DNA of 26,285 nucleotides from Gnetum montanum (Eukaryota > Streptophyta > Gnetopsida > Gnetales > Gnetaceae). The stretch is from contig MNCI01001352.1 of NCBI GenBank assembly GCA_015680685.1, positions 1 to 26,285 on the forward strand. Direction: 5' to 3'. Position 1 is the stretch's first letter. Each line of letters begins with the position of its first letter. A model generated the notes under the pieces. It was not told the DNA's origin and made no database searches. It saw only the letters and a program-made list of their open reading frames with translations. A program made the translations under genes and the position numbers. Of the stretch, positions 1 to 7,895 are shown in pieces.

Positions 1-14
1 TAGTCATGGGGGTA
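1..14 (+). other. Polypurine tract preceding LTR-1
   Basis: The sequence ending catgggggta lies directly before the TGATGAG start of LTR-1. The same string precedes the 3' LTR at 19739. In LTR retrotransposons a purine-rich tract next to the 3' LTR primes plus-strand DNA synthesis, so LTR-1 is a 3' LTR whose element extends off the left edge of the window. Confidence 0.6.
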
Positions 15-914
15 TGATGAGTTGTTGTTGGTTGGCTACATTGACAAGGCATCGTCTACGTAGTCAAGTATGTCAACAAGGCCTTACTCATGAGGCCTCA
101 TTGATGCATTTCTACCTACATTGATGATGCCTTGTCGATGCAGTGTTTGTCTATGACCTATAAATATGCTTCTATCCATCGTATTTATGGAAGTTCAGAT
201 TTCAATTGTAGTGAAGCTCTTGGAAAAATAGGATTCATTGAGTGTACGGGTCTTTATTCGAGCATTGTTATACCAGAGCACAACAATGTGTGCAATAATA
301 AAGATGAGCTTTCTAATAAACCTTACAACACTTTTGATAGATTAGCTCTTTTTTATGCATTCAATGTTTTTAATTATTTGTTAATTATTCTTAATTATTT
401 CATAACTATTTTCTAGTAATTGAATTAATGAGGTTGTTAAGCTAGATAAATTAAATACATAAGTATGATTGCTTCTAGCATAACACGTATTCACTTGGTA
501 ATCCTAGCAAACGTTATTGCTTGGTATGCCCAGTAGTGTAACATTTGGTCATCTAGTAGTGGATATGTAGGTTTAGAACATGTACGGAAAGTGGGAAAGA
601 ATACTTATGTTAGGATTAACTTAATAATAGTAGTTAATTAATTTAGATTAGTTAATCAAATTCCTTTTACCTACATTTCAAGCACCCAAAACATAAAACA
701 TAAAATGATCAAAATTAGATGCCTTAGTTACACTTAACCATACTAGCATACATCAAAAGTGTAATTGGAAGGACATTGATGGACCTTAAGGCTAGATTCA
801 CTTCCTAAAGGGATAGTGCACTAGAAATGATAAAGTTCATGGAATTCAATTGATTTGTGCATGAACACTTCATGATTCATATGGTTGGGCATAAGGGTAC
901 CTCATCGCTCATTA
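15..914 (+). mobile_element. LTR-1, a gypsy-type long terminal repeat (3' LTR)
   Basis: The repeat begins TGATGAG after a polypurine tract and ends near CGCTCATTA, close to the TGATG...CATCA ends of the other LTRs here. Inside are a TATA box (159-166), an AATAAA poly(A) signal near 295-300 and the family motif cttggtaatcc near 494. It ends in the same kind of sequence as the others (atggttgggcataagggtacc). Its U3 differs from LTR A and B: it lacks the GATATC palindromes and instead has a loose array built on ttgacaaggc and ttgatgatgcc (about 31-145). No primer binding site follows, which fits a 3' LTR. It is too unlike LTR-2 to be its partner. Confidence 0.7.
159..166 (+). promoter_or_regulatory. 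TATA box of LTR-1
   Basis: TATAAATA, the same octamer found at the equivalent place in every LTR of this window. It lies about 145 bp into the LTR and about 130 bp before an AATAAA signal, as expected for a U3-R promoter. Confidence 0.55.
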
Positions 915-940
915 GAGATCCAAAGGTGGTTTGAAGAAAA

Positions 941-2880
941 AAAGGTAGGAAAGCTCATACTTTAATTTCCTTGCCTAACAAGAAGCTATGTAAATGTGCT
1001 AGAATCCTAGGGTACACTAATGACATCCTCAAGAAAGCCCAAAATGCCTCATATGCTAAAATGCTGAAGCTAGCATCACCAAAGAAAGATTTAGTGGAGG
1101 AATAAACAAAAGCTAGGGAAACCACACAAACCACTAAACAACAACAAGTGGGACCAAGTGGTCAACAACAATAGCAACAACAACAATAGTAGAAACAACA
1201 AGAACTATAGAAATAGTAGGTCCCACCAACATCACCGTAGAAGTATATACCATCATTGAGTAATCTACAACAAATTGGAGAAACTATCAATTGGGAAATG
1301 CATGAGGAGGCTAACCTCTACAGAGTAATTCATAGTGCCATTCAACCGACAATTTCTTCAAATCCTATAAATGGAAAAATATCATTACAGTTAGGAGGAG
1401 AGGCCTAATGGTCAGAACAAATTTCTAGGAATGCTGCATCATTCCAAGTGGTGCTTAAAATAGGAGAAGGAGCCATGGTTGTGATTATGTGGGACCAAGA
1501 TGCAATGGGATTCATAGAAGTGATCACTAATCACATTAAGAAATCCTTTAACATAAATGTTGTGCCACCAGAAGATATAACTAGAGCCAGAGATGCTTAG
1601 ATGTTAGTTGATACCTCAATGACTCCTACTGATCATGAGGATGTGCTAGATCGATTGCTACAGATGGGGCAAGTACTGATAAATCTTTTTGACATCCTAA
1701 GTGGTGTCACTATAGTGCAATCATAACTGATCAGAACTAAGGGTAAGTTGGTCATGGAAGAGATAAGGGTAGAGCATGTAGAATCTGAAATCCTTAGACT
1801 ATAGGAGGATTTTGTGACCTTGAGGGTGAAATGCAAAGATCCTACGCAATTCATTGTGCTTGACTAGGTAGAGCAATTCAGAATAGAGCAAATCAACAAC
1901 TTGATAGAGCAAAATAAGCAAATGGAAAACATAAAGGTGAAAGTGTTATGGAATGCCTTGGTAGCAAAAGCACAAAGATATCTAGATGCTAAGGCACTTA
2001 CCATAGCACAAGAAGAAAACACACAGCTCATTGTAGATAACACTTGGTTGACCAGCATTGCAAAGTAGAAAAGCATCCTAGAAGAAAGCATCCATCAGTT
2101 GAAAAAATAACTGATGAGGATCAACCAAGATATGAGCTTCTTAGCAAGAAAAAATAGAACCTTGTCAATGGAGGAGGTATGCACAATCAGGCAGAAATTA
2201 GCTATTGAGATTAGCACATGGAAAAATGAAGCTAAGAAGCATGAAAGGATCAAAGAACACTTCCTTGACTAAGTGGGGATGTATAACCAAATCAATGAGA
2301 AGGAGATTCAGATGAAGAAGGCTTGAATAAATTTCAAATTAGCGTAGAATTGAGATTCGCAATCCATCTTAGATAATTATGCTCACATACACCAAGTGGA
2401 AGTCAAAAAGAAAGACATGCAGATAAAAGATCTAAAAGAATACATGGAGTTAGCTAACCTTCGCTATGCTAACCTGGCCATGTTATTGCAGGTAGGTCCC
2501 AAAATGATCTTAAGTAGTAAGTTTCAACCACATATGCATTGTATGAAAAAGAGTTTTTAGATCAAAAATATGCGCTACAAAAACTTTAGGTGAAAAACTT
2601 TGAACTAGAAGTAGTAAAGGTTGGCTACCAAGGTTAAAAATATGTTGTAGTGAACTTGGACAAAGGATTGTTTGATTATCATGAGTTATGGGAAAAGGCC
2701 AAAGCATTTGAAGATGAGAGGAGATAGTTTATAGCATGGTACATTAAGGCCAATTAGATGTTTCCACAGTTGTCATGTCCATGGGATGTACTAGCTCCAT
2801 CACACATTGCACAATAAGCATTGATGGTACATGACCCATGAATGGAGGAGGAGAAACTTTAGGTGCTCCTAAAATAGATA
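941..2880 (+). pseudogene. Decayed long ORF of element D: Gln-rich, coiled-coil protein of unknown family
   Basis: One frame (codons starting at 980, 1280, 1472, 1865 and so on) reads as protein for more than 1.5 kb, broken by about nineteen stops: roughly twelve TAG, five TAA and two TGA. Nearly all are one C-to-T change from Gln or Arg codons, for example within the CAA-rich run at 1163-1225. After about 2490 the reading moves to another frame (motif YEKEFLDQKYALQKL near 2542) and runs on to about 2830-2880. From the N-terminus one sees a basic segment (KKLCKCARILGYTNDILKKAQ), a Gln/Pro tract, a mixed region with Trp (NWEMHEE, IMWDQDAMGF), then a long charged helical stretch (about 1740-2450) with Leu/Ile heptads typical of coiled coils. 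I recognise no gag, protease, RT or integrase motif. It could be a divergent gag-like ORF or captured host sequence. It is not expressible as it stands. Confidence 0.6.
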
Positions 2881-3120
2881 TAAATTTTAGAAGATTGATG
2901 ACAAGGGGAAGTAACCGATGGAGGAGCCACCACCATAGGCACTACATAGGCTACATCAAGCTTCATCCAATTTTGTACTTTTGTAAAAGTTTTTCCTATC
3001 ATATCTTGTGTCATTTTTGTATAAACACCACTATGGCATAAAGTGTCATGTAAATCTACCTCCCAATTTTGTAAGGAACTCTATCCTCAATTTTTTTAGC
3101 TCGAGGATGAGTTTTCAGTC
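2881..3120 (+). other. Non-coding 3' internal region of element D
   Basis: No protein-like frame is visible. The last part (about 3060-3120) matches the region before the 3' LTR of element A around tttgtaaggaactc, so this is the 3' untranslated part of a retrotransposon leading to its polypurine tract at 3121-3133. Confidence 0.45.
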
Positions 3121-3133
3121 AATCATGAAGGTA

Positions 3134-3977
3134 TGATAAATCAAAAAATTTGGCATGCTACGATATTGTAGCACTAGTTGCATTATCATATATGCGATAT
3201 TGTGGAATACATTCTAGCCTATAAATACAACACTTAGGTACATAGATTTACATAAGTTTTCATTTCATAGTAGCGTATCTCTTGCAGTTTATTTTTTTGA
3301 GTTAGTCTTTAGCACTTAGTAGTGCGAATGCTCGTAGTGTAGTGTGATGTAGTGTATGGATTCTTTATTCAAGCATCTTGTACTTGGGCACAAGTGTGAC
3401 TAGAAATAGATATTAAGATATTTCATATTATTGTAGCATTCTCCTAGTTTACTATTTTACTTAGAATAATGTTTGCTGTTTTCTTAGTTAATGTTTACTT
3501 TTCCATGCACTTTACCATTATTGTTGTTAAGCAGGATGAGTACGACTAATCTCAAGCACTTAAGTGTAATTTCTTGGTAATCCATTAGTGCTATCGCTTG
3601 GTTTGCCCACTAGTGAAGTACTTGGTAATCCCAGTAGTAGTTACATGAAGCCTAGGGTATGTATAGAAGGTCAAGATCAGATACTCATTGCCTTAGCATA
3701 GAATAGATTTATTTTTTGTTTTAGTTAGACTTAGAAACTCATTTCACTTCACCATGTTCACTAGAAGCCAATTGACCAAACAACATCAACATATCATATA
3801 CCTCACTGTGAGCTAAACCACGTAGATTTCACTAGCTTCATGTGGAAAGATAATGGTCTTGAACTTAAACCAATTACTAGCATAATGACATTGTCTTGTC
3901 CATGGATTATAATTTGGTTGTGCATGAAACACTTATGACTTGTATGGTTGGGTGTTGGATTGCTCCACTACTCATTA
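3134..3977 (+). mobile_element. LTR-2, 3' LTR of element D
   Basis: Starts TGATAAATC after the tract catgaaggta and ends CCACTACTCATTA, giving 844 bp. It shares the LTR layout of the family: TATA box at 3220-3227, the R-region block ctttattcaagca...cacaag near 3362-3395, and repeated cttggtaatcc motifs near 3572 and 3620. Two GATATT hexamers at 3162 and 3196 lie 34 bp apart, close to the 33-bp period of the arrays in LTR A and F. A gag fragment starts directly after it, so D was inserted into the gag of another element. Confidence 0.7.
3162..3227 (+). promoter_or_regulatory. U3 GATATT pair and TATA box of LTR-2
   Basis: Two GATATT hexamers (3162-3167 and 3196-3201) precede TATAAATA at 3220-3227. 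This is a reduced version of the GATATC array in the A, B and F LTRs. The regulatory role is inferred only from position. Confidence 0.4.
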
Positions 3978-4350
3978 ATGATAAACTCCTGAACATCTTC
4001 ATCTTTAAGATGGAGCACTTCCTCGATATGAACGAGTATGCAGAGGAAATGAAGGCTAACATCACCTCCCAATTCCTAGGAGGAGTTGCTCAAACCTGGT
4101 AACTTGGCATTCTTAAGGAGATAAAGTTAGGAACTACTCAAAGATTGGTAGAGATATGGAATGACCTCAAAATTACTATACTCAAAATCTTTCACCTAAG
4201 CACTTCTATTAATAAAGCTTAGGTGAAGTTGGAAGAACTCCAATAGTATGGGAAGTCAAAAGATTATCTCCAAGAATACTAAGAAATTATCTTACAAATT
4301 TTGGTAATGGATGAAGAAGAAATTCTACCTCTCGTCACAATTATTGCATA
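3978..4350 (+). pseudogene. Gag fragment of another gypsy-type element
   Basis: The frame beginning at 3980 reads FKMEHFLDMNEYAEEMKAN, then LGGVAQTW, IWNDLK, KIFHLS, and KLEELQ...DYLQEY. This pattern (a conserved Trp after L-G-G-A, then W-x-x-L, F, and L-x-x-L-x-Q with an EY/EF block) is the Retrotrans_gag core. The N-terminus is absent because LTR-2 abuts it. At least four in-frame stops (TAG or TAA at Gln-like positions) break it, and it fades out around 4350. It belongs to the element into which D inserted and is dead. Confidence 0.65.
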
Positions 4351-4497
4351 GATGGTAAAATAGTCCTAATGGCCTAGAATTGGTACCTTGATAGTAAACT
4401 AGATGTGATAGCGCAGAAATTATTGCCTAGATAGTGAAATATTTGTGATGACTTAGAATTGCTACCTATACGATGAAATAGTCCTATTATTGCCCAT
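4340..4497 (+). repeat. Imperfect 79-bp tandem duplication
   Basis: Two copies begin attattgc at 4340 and 4419 and share ctagaattg.tacct and the following gatagtaaa/gatgaaa blocks, with many mismatches. A third partial start (ttattgccc) follows at about 4483. No coding sense is seen. Confidence 0.4.
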
Positions 4498-5408
4498 ATT
4501 TTGAAGTAGTCTTACTTTTACGCCAAAGAATCCAATTCCGATATCTTCAGAACAGTTGAAGGTTATTTGCCATTCCGGAGCAAAACATTTCATTTTGCAA
4601 TGGGGAAATAACATAACAGTTTTGTGTTGCAAAGGGAAAACATCAACTGCTCCTGCTACTGATCTTTATTTTTGCGGGCAAATGCTCTCCCCTCTTTTGT
4701 ACTTCACTATATATCTTCAAAATTGTATTAAAGATGTAAAGCATTTGTTTCCGTACTCTAAGCAAACGACAATATCCCCTGTCTAAAGGCAAATGGTTGT
4801 ATTTACAACCTATAATAAAAACATGAAATTTCATTTAAGAATAAGTTTATCATTACTCAACGTGGGTCAGAAATTGATCAATTACCTTGAGGAACCCATG
4901 TTTTTCTGGGATAAGATGAAGAAACTCATATATTACCGATCTGGAAACCACTGCCATGAAAAAGAGCTATAATCTTGAATTCATGATATGATAACTTGGA
5001 TGATCTGTCGCTATGCATTGGGCATAGCAAATTTAGCAAGTCAAGCCGGTCAAAACTTGAAATGCTATGTTTTCTAAAAACCATAGTTTTCTAAGTCGGT
5101 CATAAATCACAGATTTTACTATTAGTGGCCGGGTGGCCGGGTGAGAAATTTGGCCAACCCAAGTTGCATCCGTACGATTTTTAATAAATGCTATTTTTAG
5201 AAAGAAATCAATAGATTCAGGTATCATTCTTGAGACTTTTAAATATAACACGGCCCAACTTACTGATAAATAACAGAGCATTTCTATTTTCATTTAAAAA
5301 ATGTAATTGATTTGCATAACACTTAAATGCAGCCTTCTGCATCCTCCTTGATATTTCTAAACCCTAGGTTAGGAATAACTCAAAAGCTACTTATTTTATC
5401 ATTCTTCT
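4498..5408. other. Intergenic sequence downstream of the hevein-like gene
   Basis: About 0.9 kb with no recognisable gene or transposon. Short open frames on both strands (for example minus 5033-5293) show no known motif. I looked here for chitinase catalytic-domain exons on the minus strand, which would lie downstream of the hevein-like gene, and saw none. Confidence 0.5.
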
Positions 5409-5729
5409 CTATTTATTATCATCCTTCTGTATCATGAGAACGTTGAAGGCATTTTCGTTCATCACGCCGAAAGCAGAAGCAGCAGCAATGCCGGTATGCG
5501 GTGGCCGCGGCGGAGGCGGAGGAGGCAGCACACATTGGCTTTGGCATCCGCTGCCGCAGTATTCGATTGTACTGCCGCAGTAACCCTCGGAGCTGCAGCA
5601 CCGGCCATTCTGGCAAACTCGGCCACCGGCCTGCCCTCCGCAGATATGCTGTGCTTGTATTCCTGGCAGAATTAAGATGGTGAGCGTCATTATCACCAGC
5701 ATTAGCAATGTTTTCTTCTTCATTTCCAT
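5409..5729 (-). CDS. Secreted hevein-like chitin-binding peptide precursor (eight-cysteine)
   Basis: A 106-residue precursor. Residues 1-26 are a signal peptide (MEMKKK, then a Leu/Ile/Met-rich core ending GIQA), so the mature peptide starts QHICGG. Residues 30-66 form a hevein domain with eight cysteines spaced C-8-C-4-CC-5-C-6-C-3-C-3-C; hevein itself has five residues, not three, between Cys6 and Cys7. Of the sugar-binding residues of hevein (Ser19, Trp21, Trp23, Tyr30) this protein has Ser, Glu, Tyr and Tyr. A proline hinge (PPPPPPRPP, about residues 69-77) leads to a 29-residue tail ending KDDNK. Family members bind chitin outside the cell and often act against fungi. The ATG at 5729 is chosen because it has the strong context AACCATGG and lies about 65 bp below a TATA box; an upstream ATG at 5825 lies above that TATA box. 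An AATAAA overlaps the stop codon. It may alternatively be a chitinase reduced to its binding domain. Confidence 0.85.
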   Translation of the reverse strand: MEMKKKTLLMLVIMTLTILILPGIQAQHICGGQAGGRVCQNGRCCSSEGYCGSTIEYCGSGCQSQCVLPPPPPPRPPHTGIAAASAFGVMNENAFNVLMIQKDDNK

Positions 5730-5791
5730 GGTTTCTTGCGTTTGTTTCCTGTAAGTGTGGTGTTGTTGAGGTGGGAATTCTGTGATGTTCG

Positions 5792-5800
5792 TTATAAATA
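5792..5800 (-). promoter_or_regulatory. TATA box of the hevein-like gene
   Basis: On the minus strand the sequence reads TATTTATAA, about 65 bp upstream of the chosen start codon. Transcription would begin near 5762-5768, giving a leader of about 35 nt. Together with the good start context this decides the ATG at 5729. Confidence 0.55.
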
Positions 5801-5829
5801 GCCGCAGACTGGAGGGTAAATCCATGGTT

Positions 5830-7072
5830 TGTGAAATCTTAGATTAATCGTGAGATTTGCTATAAGGGGCAAGCTATCTTTGAAGCAGGTTGAAAATCGG
5901 ATTGGAGATTTAATCTTGTTATATTTTTATTAACTTTTAAAATTTTTATATTTGTTTCTCCACTCTAATTGGAAAAAATTTGGAAAACCCCGGCTGGGAA
6001 CACGAGGTAACTCCTTTATTTTGCTAATAATGAAATTATTATACCGATTTGTTCGAAGTTTTTCCAATCCGATTTATAAAAAAAACGTCGATTACCAAAA
6101 CAAGCTTGCCGAGCCCCAAGATTAGGTAGGAAGGATGAGCACGGGAGGCGTCCAAATAGCAGGTTCGGATTGAATCCTGTGCTTGTGCTGATGATAATGG
6201 ATCTGTGGTGTTGGAAAAACGTGAGGCTGTGGAATTTTGTCCTCCGGTTTCTGTGGTTCAGATAGATGGAAGGAGATGCAGATATATTTAAAATTTCATA
6301 TATGAAAATAGAAATGGTTAATTTCCTCCGTATAAGATTACAAAAGGTTGATAGGATGCAGGGCTTCTATATCGTCGTATGCCGTTCTGGTTATCAATAC
6401 CGTTGTATGCTATTCTGGTTATTGAGGGGCCGTGTCTATGAAATTTTAGGAAAGTCTGCGCAATGTTTATTGTCCCGAAAATAAAATAAAAAATAAAAAA
6501 AATTTCTTTTTCCTTTAATTTTGCGTTTCGGCTGTAATTTTGGCATTCCTGACCTGCTTGGAAAGGCTCTCTAACGCGAACCAGATAAAATAACTTTAAA
6601 ATCACATAAGCGTTTTTTCTATTACTATTGTTAATTGAAAATAACTTGAACTAAATTTTATCGTTAAAGTAAATGTGTGCATGAAAAGTATTTATGGCCG
6701 TCAAAGTTGGGGAGCATAAAATATTAAGAGTTGTGTGCGAGTCTTCCAAAGATCTTTAAATTAATTTATATTAATTAATTAATTATGCATCTAATGTAGT
6801 TTCTTCCTTTCAAGAGTCAAATTTATAAATTAGATGTAGCAGTTTATTATCTCTTAGGTGCTATTCTCATCAAGGATCAAAATGCTATTAGAAAGCTTCA
6901 GTTAAATTTTCATCATCTTAGAATTGAGATTGGAAGATCAATTCAACTACCCCAAGAAGAGCGCATTGGTAGATTGTGTATATAAATGGCTCTTAAAGAT
7001 GAGTGACATGTTTCCTTCTTGTGCTATGACTACCCATTTGAGATGGGCAAAAAGTGCGTATGATTTGTTTTT
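5830..7072. other. Upstream region of the hevein-like gene and left flank of element A
   Basis: About 1.2 kb with no convincing gene. The first few hundred bases should hold the promoter of the hevein-like gene; I see no cis-element clear enough to name. AT-rich runs occur at 6480-6520 and 6760-6790. Open frames at 6266-6484 (+), 6318-6605 (-) and 6924-7226 (+) have no recognisable motif, and the last runs into the LTR of element A. If A inserted into element C, the part next to 7072 should be the far side of C, but I could not recognise it. Confidence 0.45.
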
Positions 7073-7077
7073 GATGC
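7073..7077 (+). repeat. Target-site duplication GATGC, left of element A
   Basis: GATGC immediately precedes the LTR start at 7078. The same five bases follow this LTR at 7896-7900, and AATGC (one transition) follows the 3' LTR of A at 20605-20609. Five bp is the usual length for gypsy-type insertion. Confidence 0.7.
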
Positions 7078-7895
7078 TGATGGGATGTGATATCGCATGG
7101 GCCGCGATATTGTGTATGCGATATCACGTCTTGCCTGCGATATCGCAGCGCGTTGCCAAATCTATAAATAAGAGGCAACCCTCCCTTGTTTCTCCATCTA
7201 GATTTAGACCCTTAGCAAAACTCTAGCAGTTTTACCTTTCCAAAAATAGAATAATTTCCATGTGCCCGCAGTAGGCGCTCCAAAGTGAACAGATCTTTAT
7301 TCAAGCAAATATTGTACCTGAGCACAAGTTTGTGTATGGCAATAAAGATGAACTGTTGGATAAACCTTGCAGTGCATGGAATAGGCTAAATAGGACTTTA
7401 ATTATTGTTATTTATTGTTCATCATTTAAATGCTTTATTAGTTAATTAAATCTCTCTCAACCCTTCTCTCATAGTAAGTGCATTGAGTATGACCGCTTTG
7501 AGCATGTGTGTTACGCTGGGTAATCCTAGTAACGACTAGCGTTTGGTAATCCTAGAAGGTTGCATTGGCTTAGGGTATGAACGGTAAATGGGAACGGATA
7601 CCGATGCTAGGTTAATTAAGGCTCAGCTAGTTAGTTAAAGTTAGTTAATTAGCCTCTTCACCCTTTCCCTCATTAGCATAGGAGATAAAAATATAAAAGC
7701 TATAAAAATCACATACCTCAGACTTACTTAACCATGCAATCCTCAAAAATACAAGTAAGTCTGGAAAGATAATGAACGATCAACCTTAAGTGTTCCATGA
7801 GACGTGTAGGCACTTAGTCTATGGAGTTCGACCGGATCGCACATCTAACGCTAATATTCATATGGTTGAGTGTAGGGGTACCTTACTACTCATCA
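7078..7895 (+). mobile_element. Left LTR of element A (solo-LTR-like context)
   Basis: 818 bp from TGATGGGATG to CTACTCATCA. It has a U3 GATATC array, TATAAATA at 7163-7170, AATAAA at 7341-7346 and the ggtaatcctag motifs near 7530. It is flanked on both sides by GATGC (7073-7077 and 7896-7900), the signature of a solo LTR, and no primer binding site follows. Compared with the 866-bp right LTR it is 48 bp shorter, mainly because its U3 array is shorter. Confidence 0.8.
7089..7170 (+). promoter_or_regulatory. U3 GATATC array and TATA box of the left LTR of A
   Basis: GATATC or GATATT at 7089, 7106, 7120 and 7139 (steps 17, 14, 19) followed by TATAAATA at 7163-7170. The motif extends to near-palindromes such as GCGATATCGC. 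Its position directly upstream of the TATA box suggests a protein-binding array controlling LTR transcription; this is inferred. Confidence 0.5.

Larger units (their letters stand above)
915..3977 (+). mobile_element. Element D (partial): unknown ORF plus its 3' LTR
   Basis: This stretch ends with a polypurine tract (3121-3133) and LTR-2 (3134-3977), so 915-3133 is the internal region of the element that owns LTR-2. The 60 bp before the tract (tttgtaaggaactc and following) resemble the 60 bp before the 3' LTR of element A at 19685-19738, so D is a relative of A and B at its 3' end. Its 5' end is missing or disrupted where LTR-1 abuts it at 914/915. It carries none of the usual gag or pol domains; its only visible coding content is the reading frame at 941-2880. 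Confidence 0.6.

Noticed and set aside
132-416. 94-codon open frame at the left edge
   Set aside because: Lies across the U3-R part of LTR-1, including its TATA box and poly(A) signal; no protein motif.
15-3977. LTR-1 and LTR-2 as the two LTRs of a single element
   Set aside because: Their U3 and U5 sequences are too different, and both are preceded by polypurine tracts, so both are 3' LTRs.
4498-5408. Possible chitinase catalytic exons downstream of the hevein domain
   Set aside because: No GH19-like motif in any minus-strand frame; the gene ends with an in-frame stop overlapping an AATAAA.
5730-5825. Upstream ATG at 5825 extending the hevein-like protein by 32 residues
   Set aside because: It lies above the TATA box at 5792-5800 and would place the signal peptide internally; the ATG at 5729 has strong context and starts directly with the signal peptide.
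6924-7226. 100-codon plus-strand open frame near element A
   Set aside because: It crosses the target-site duplication and the LTR start, so it cannot be a single old gene.
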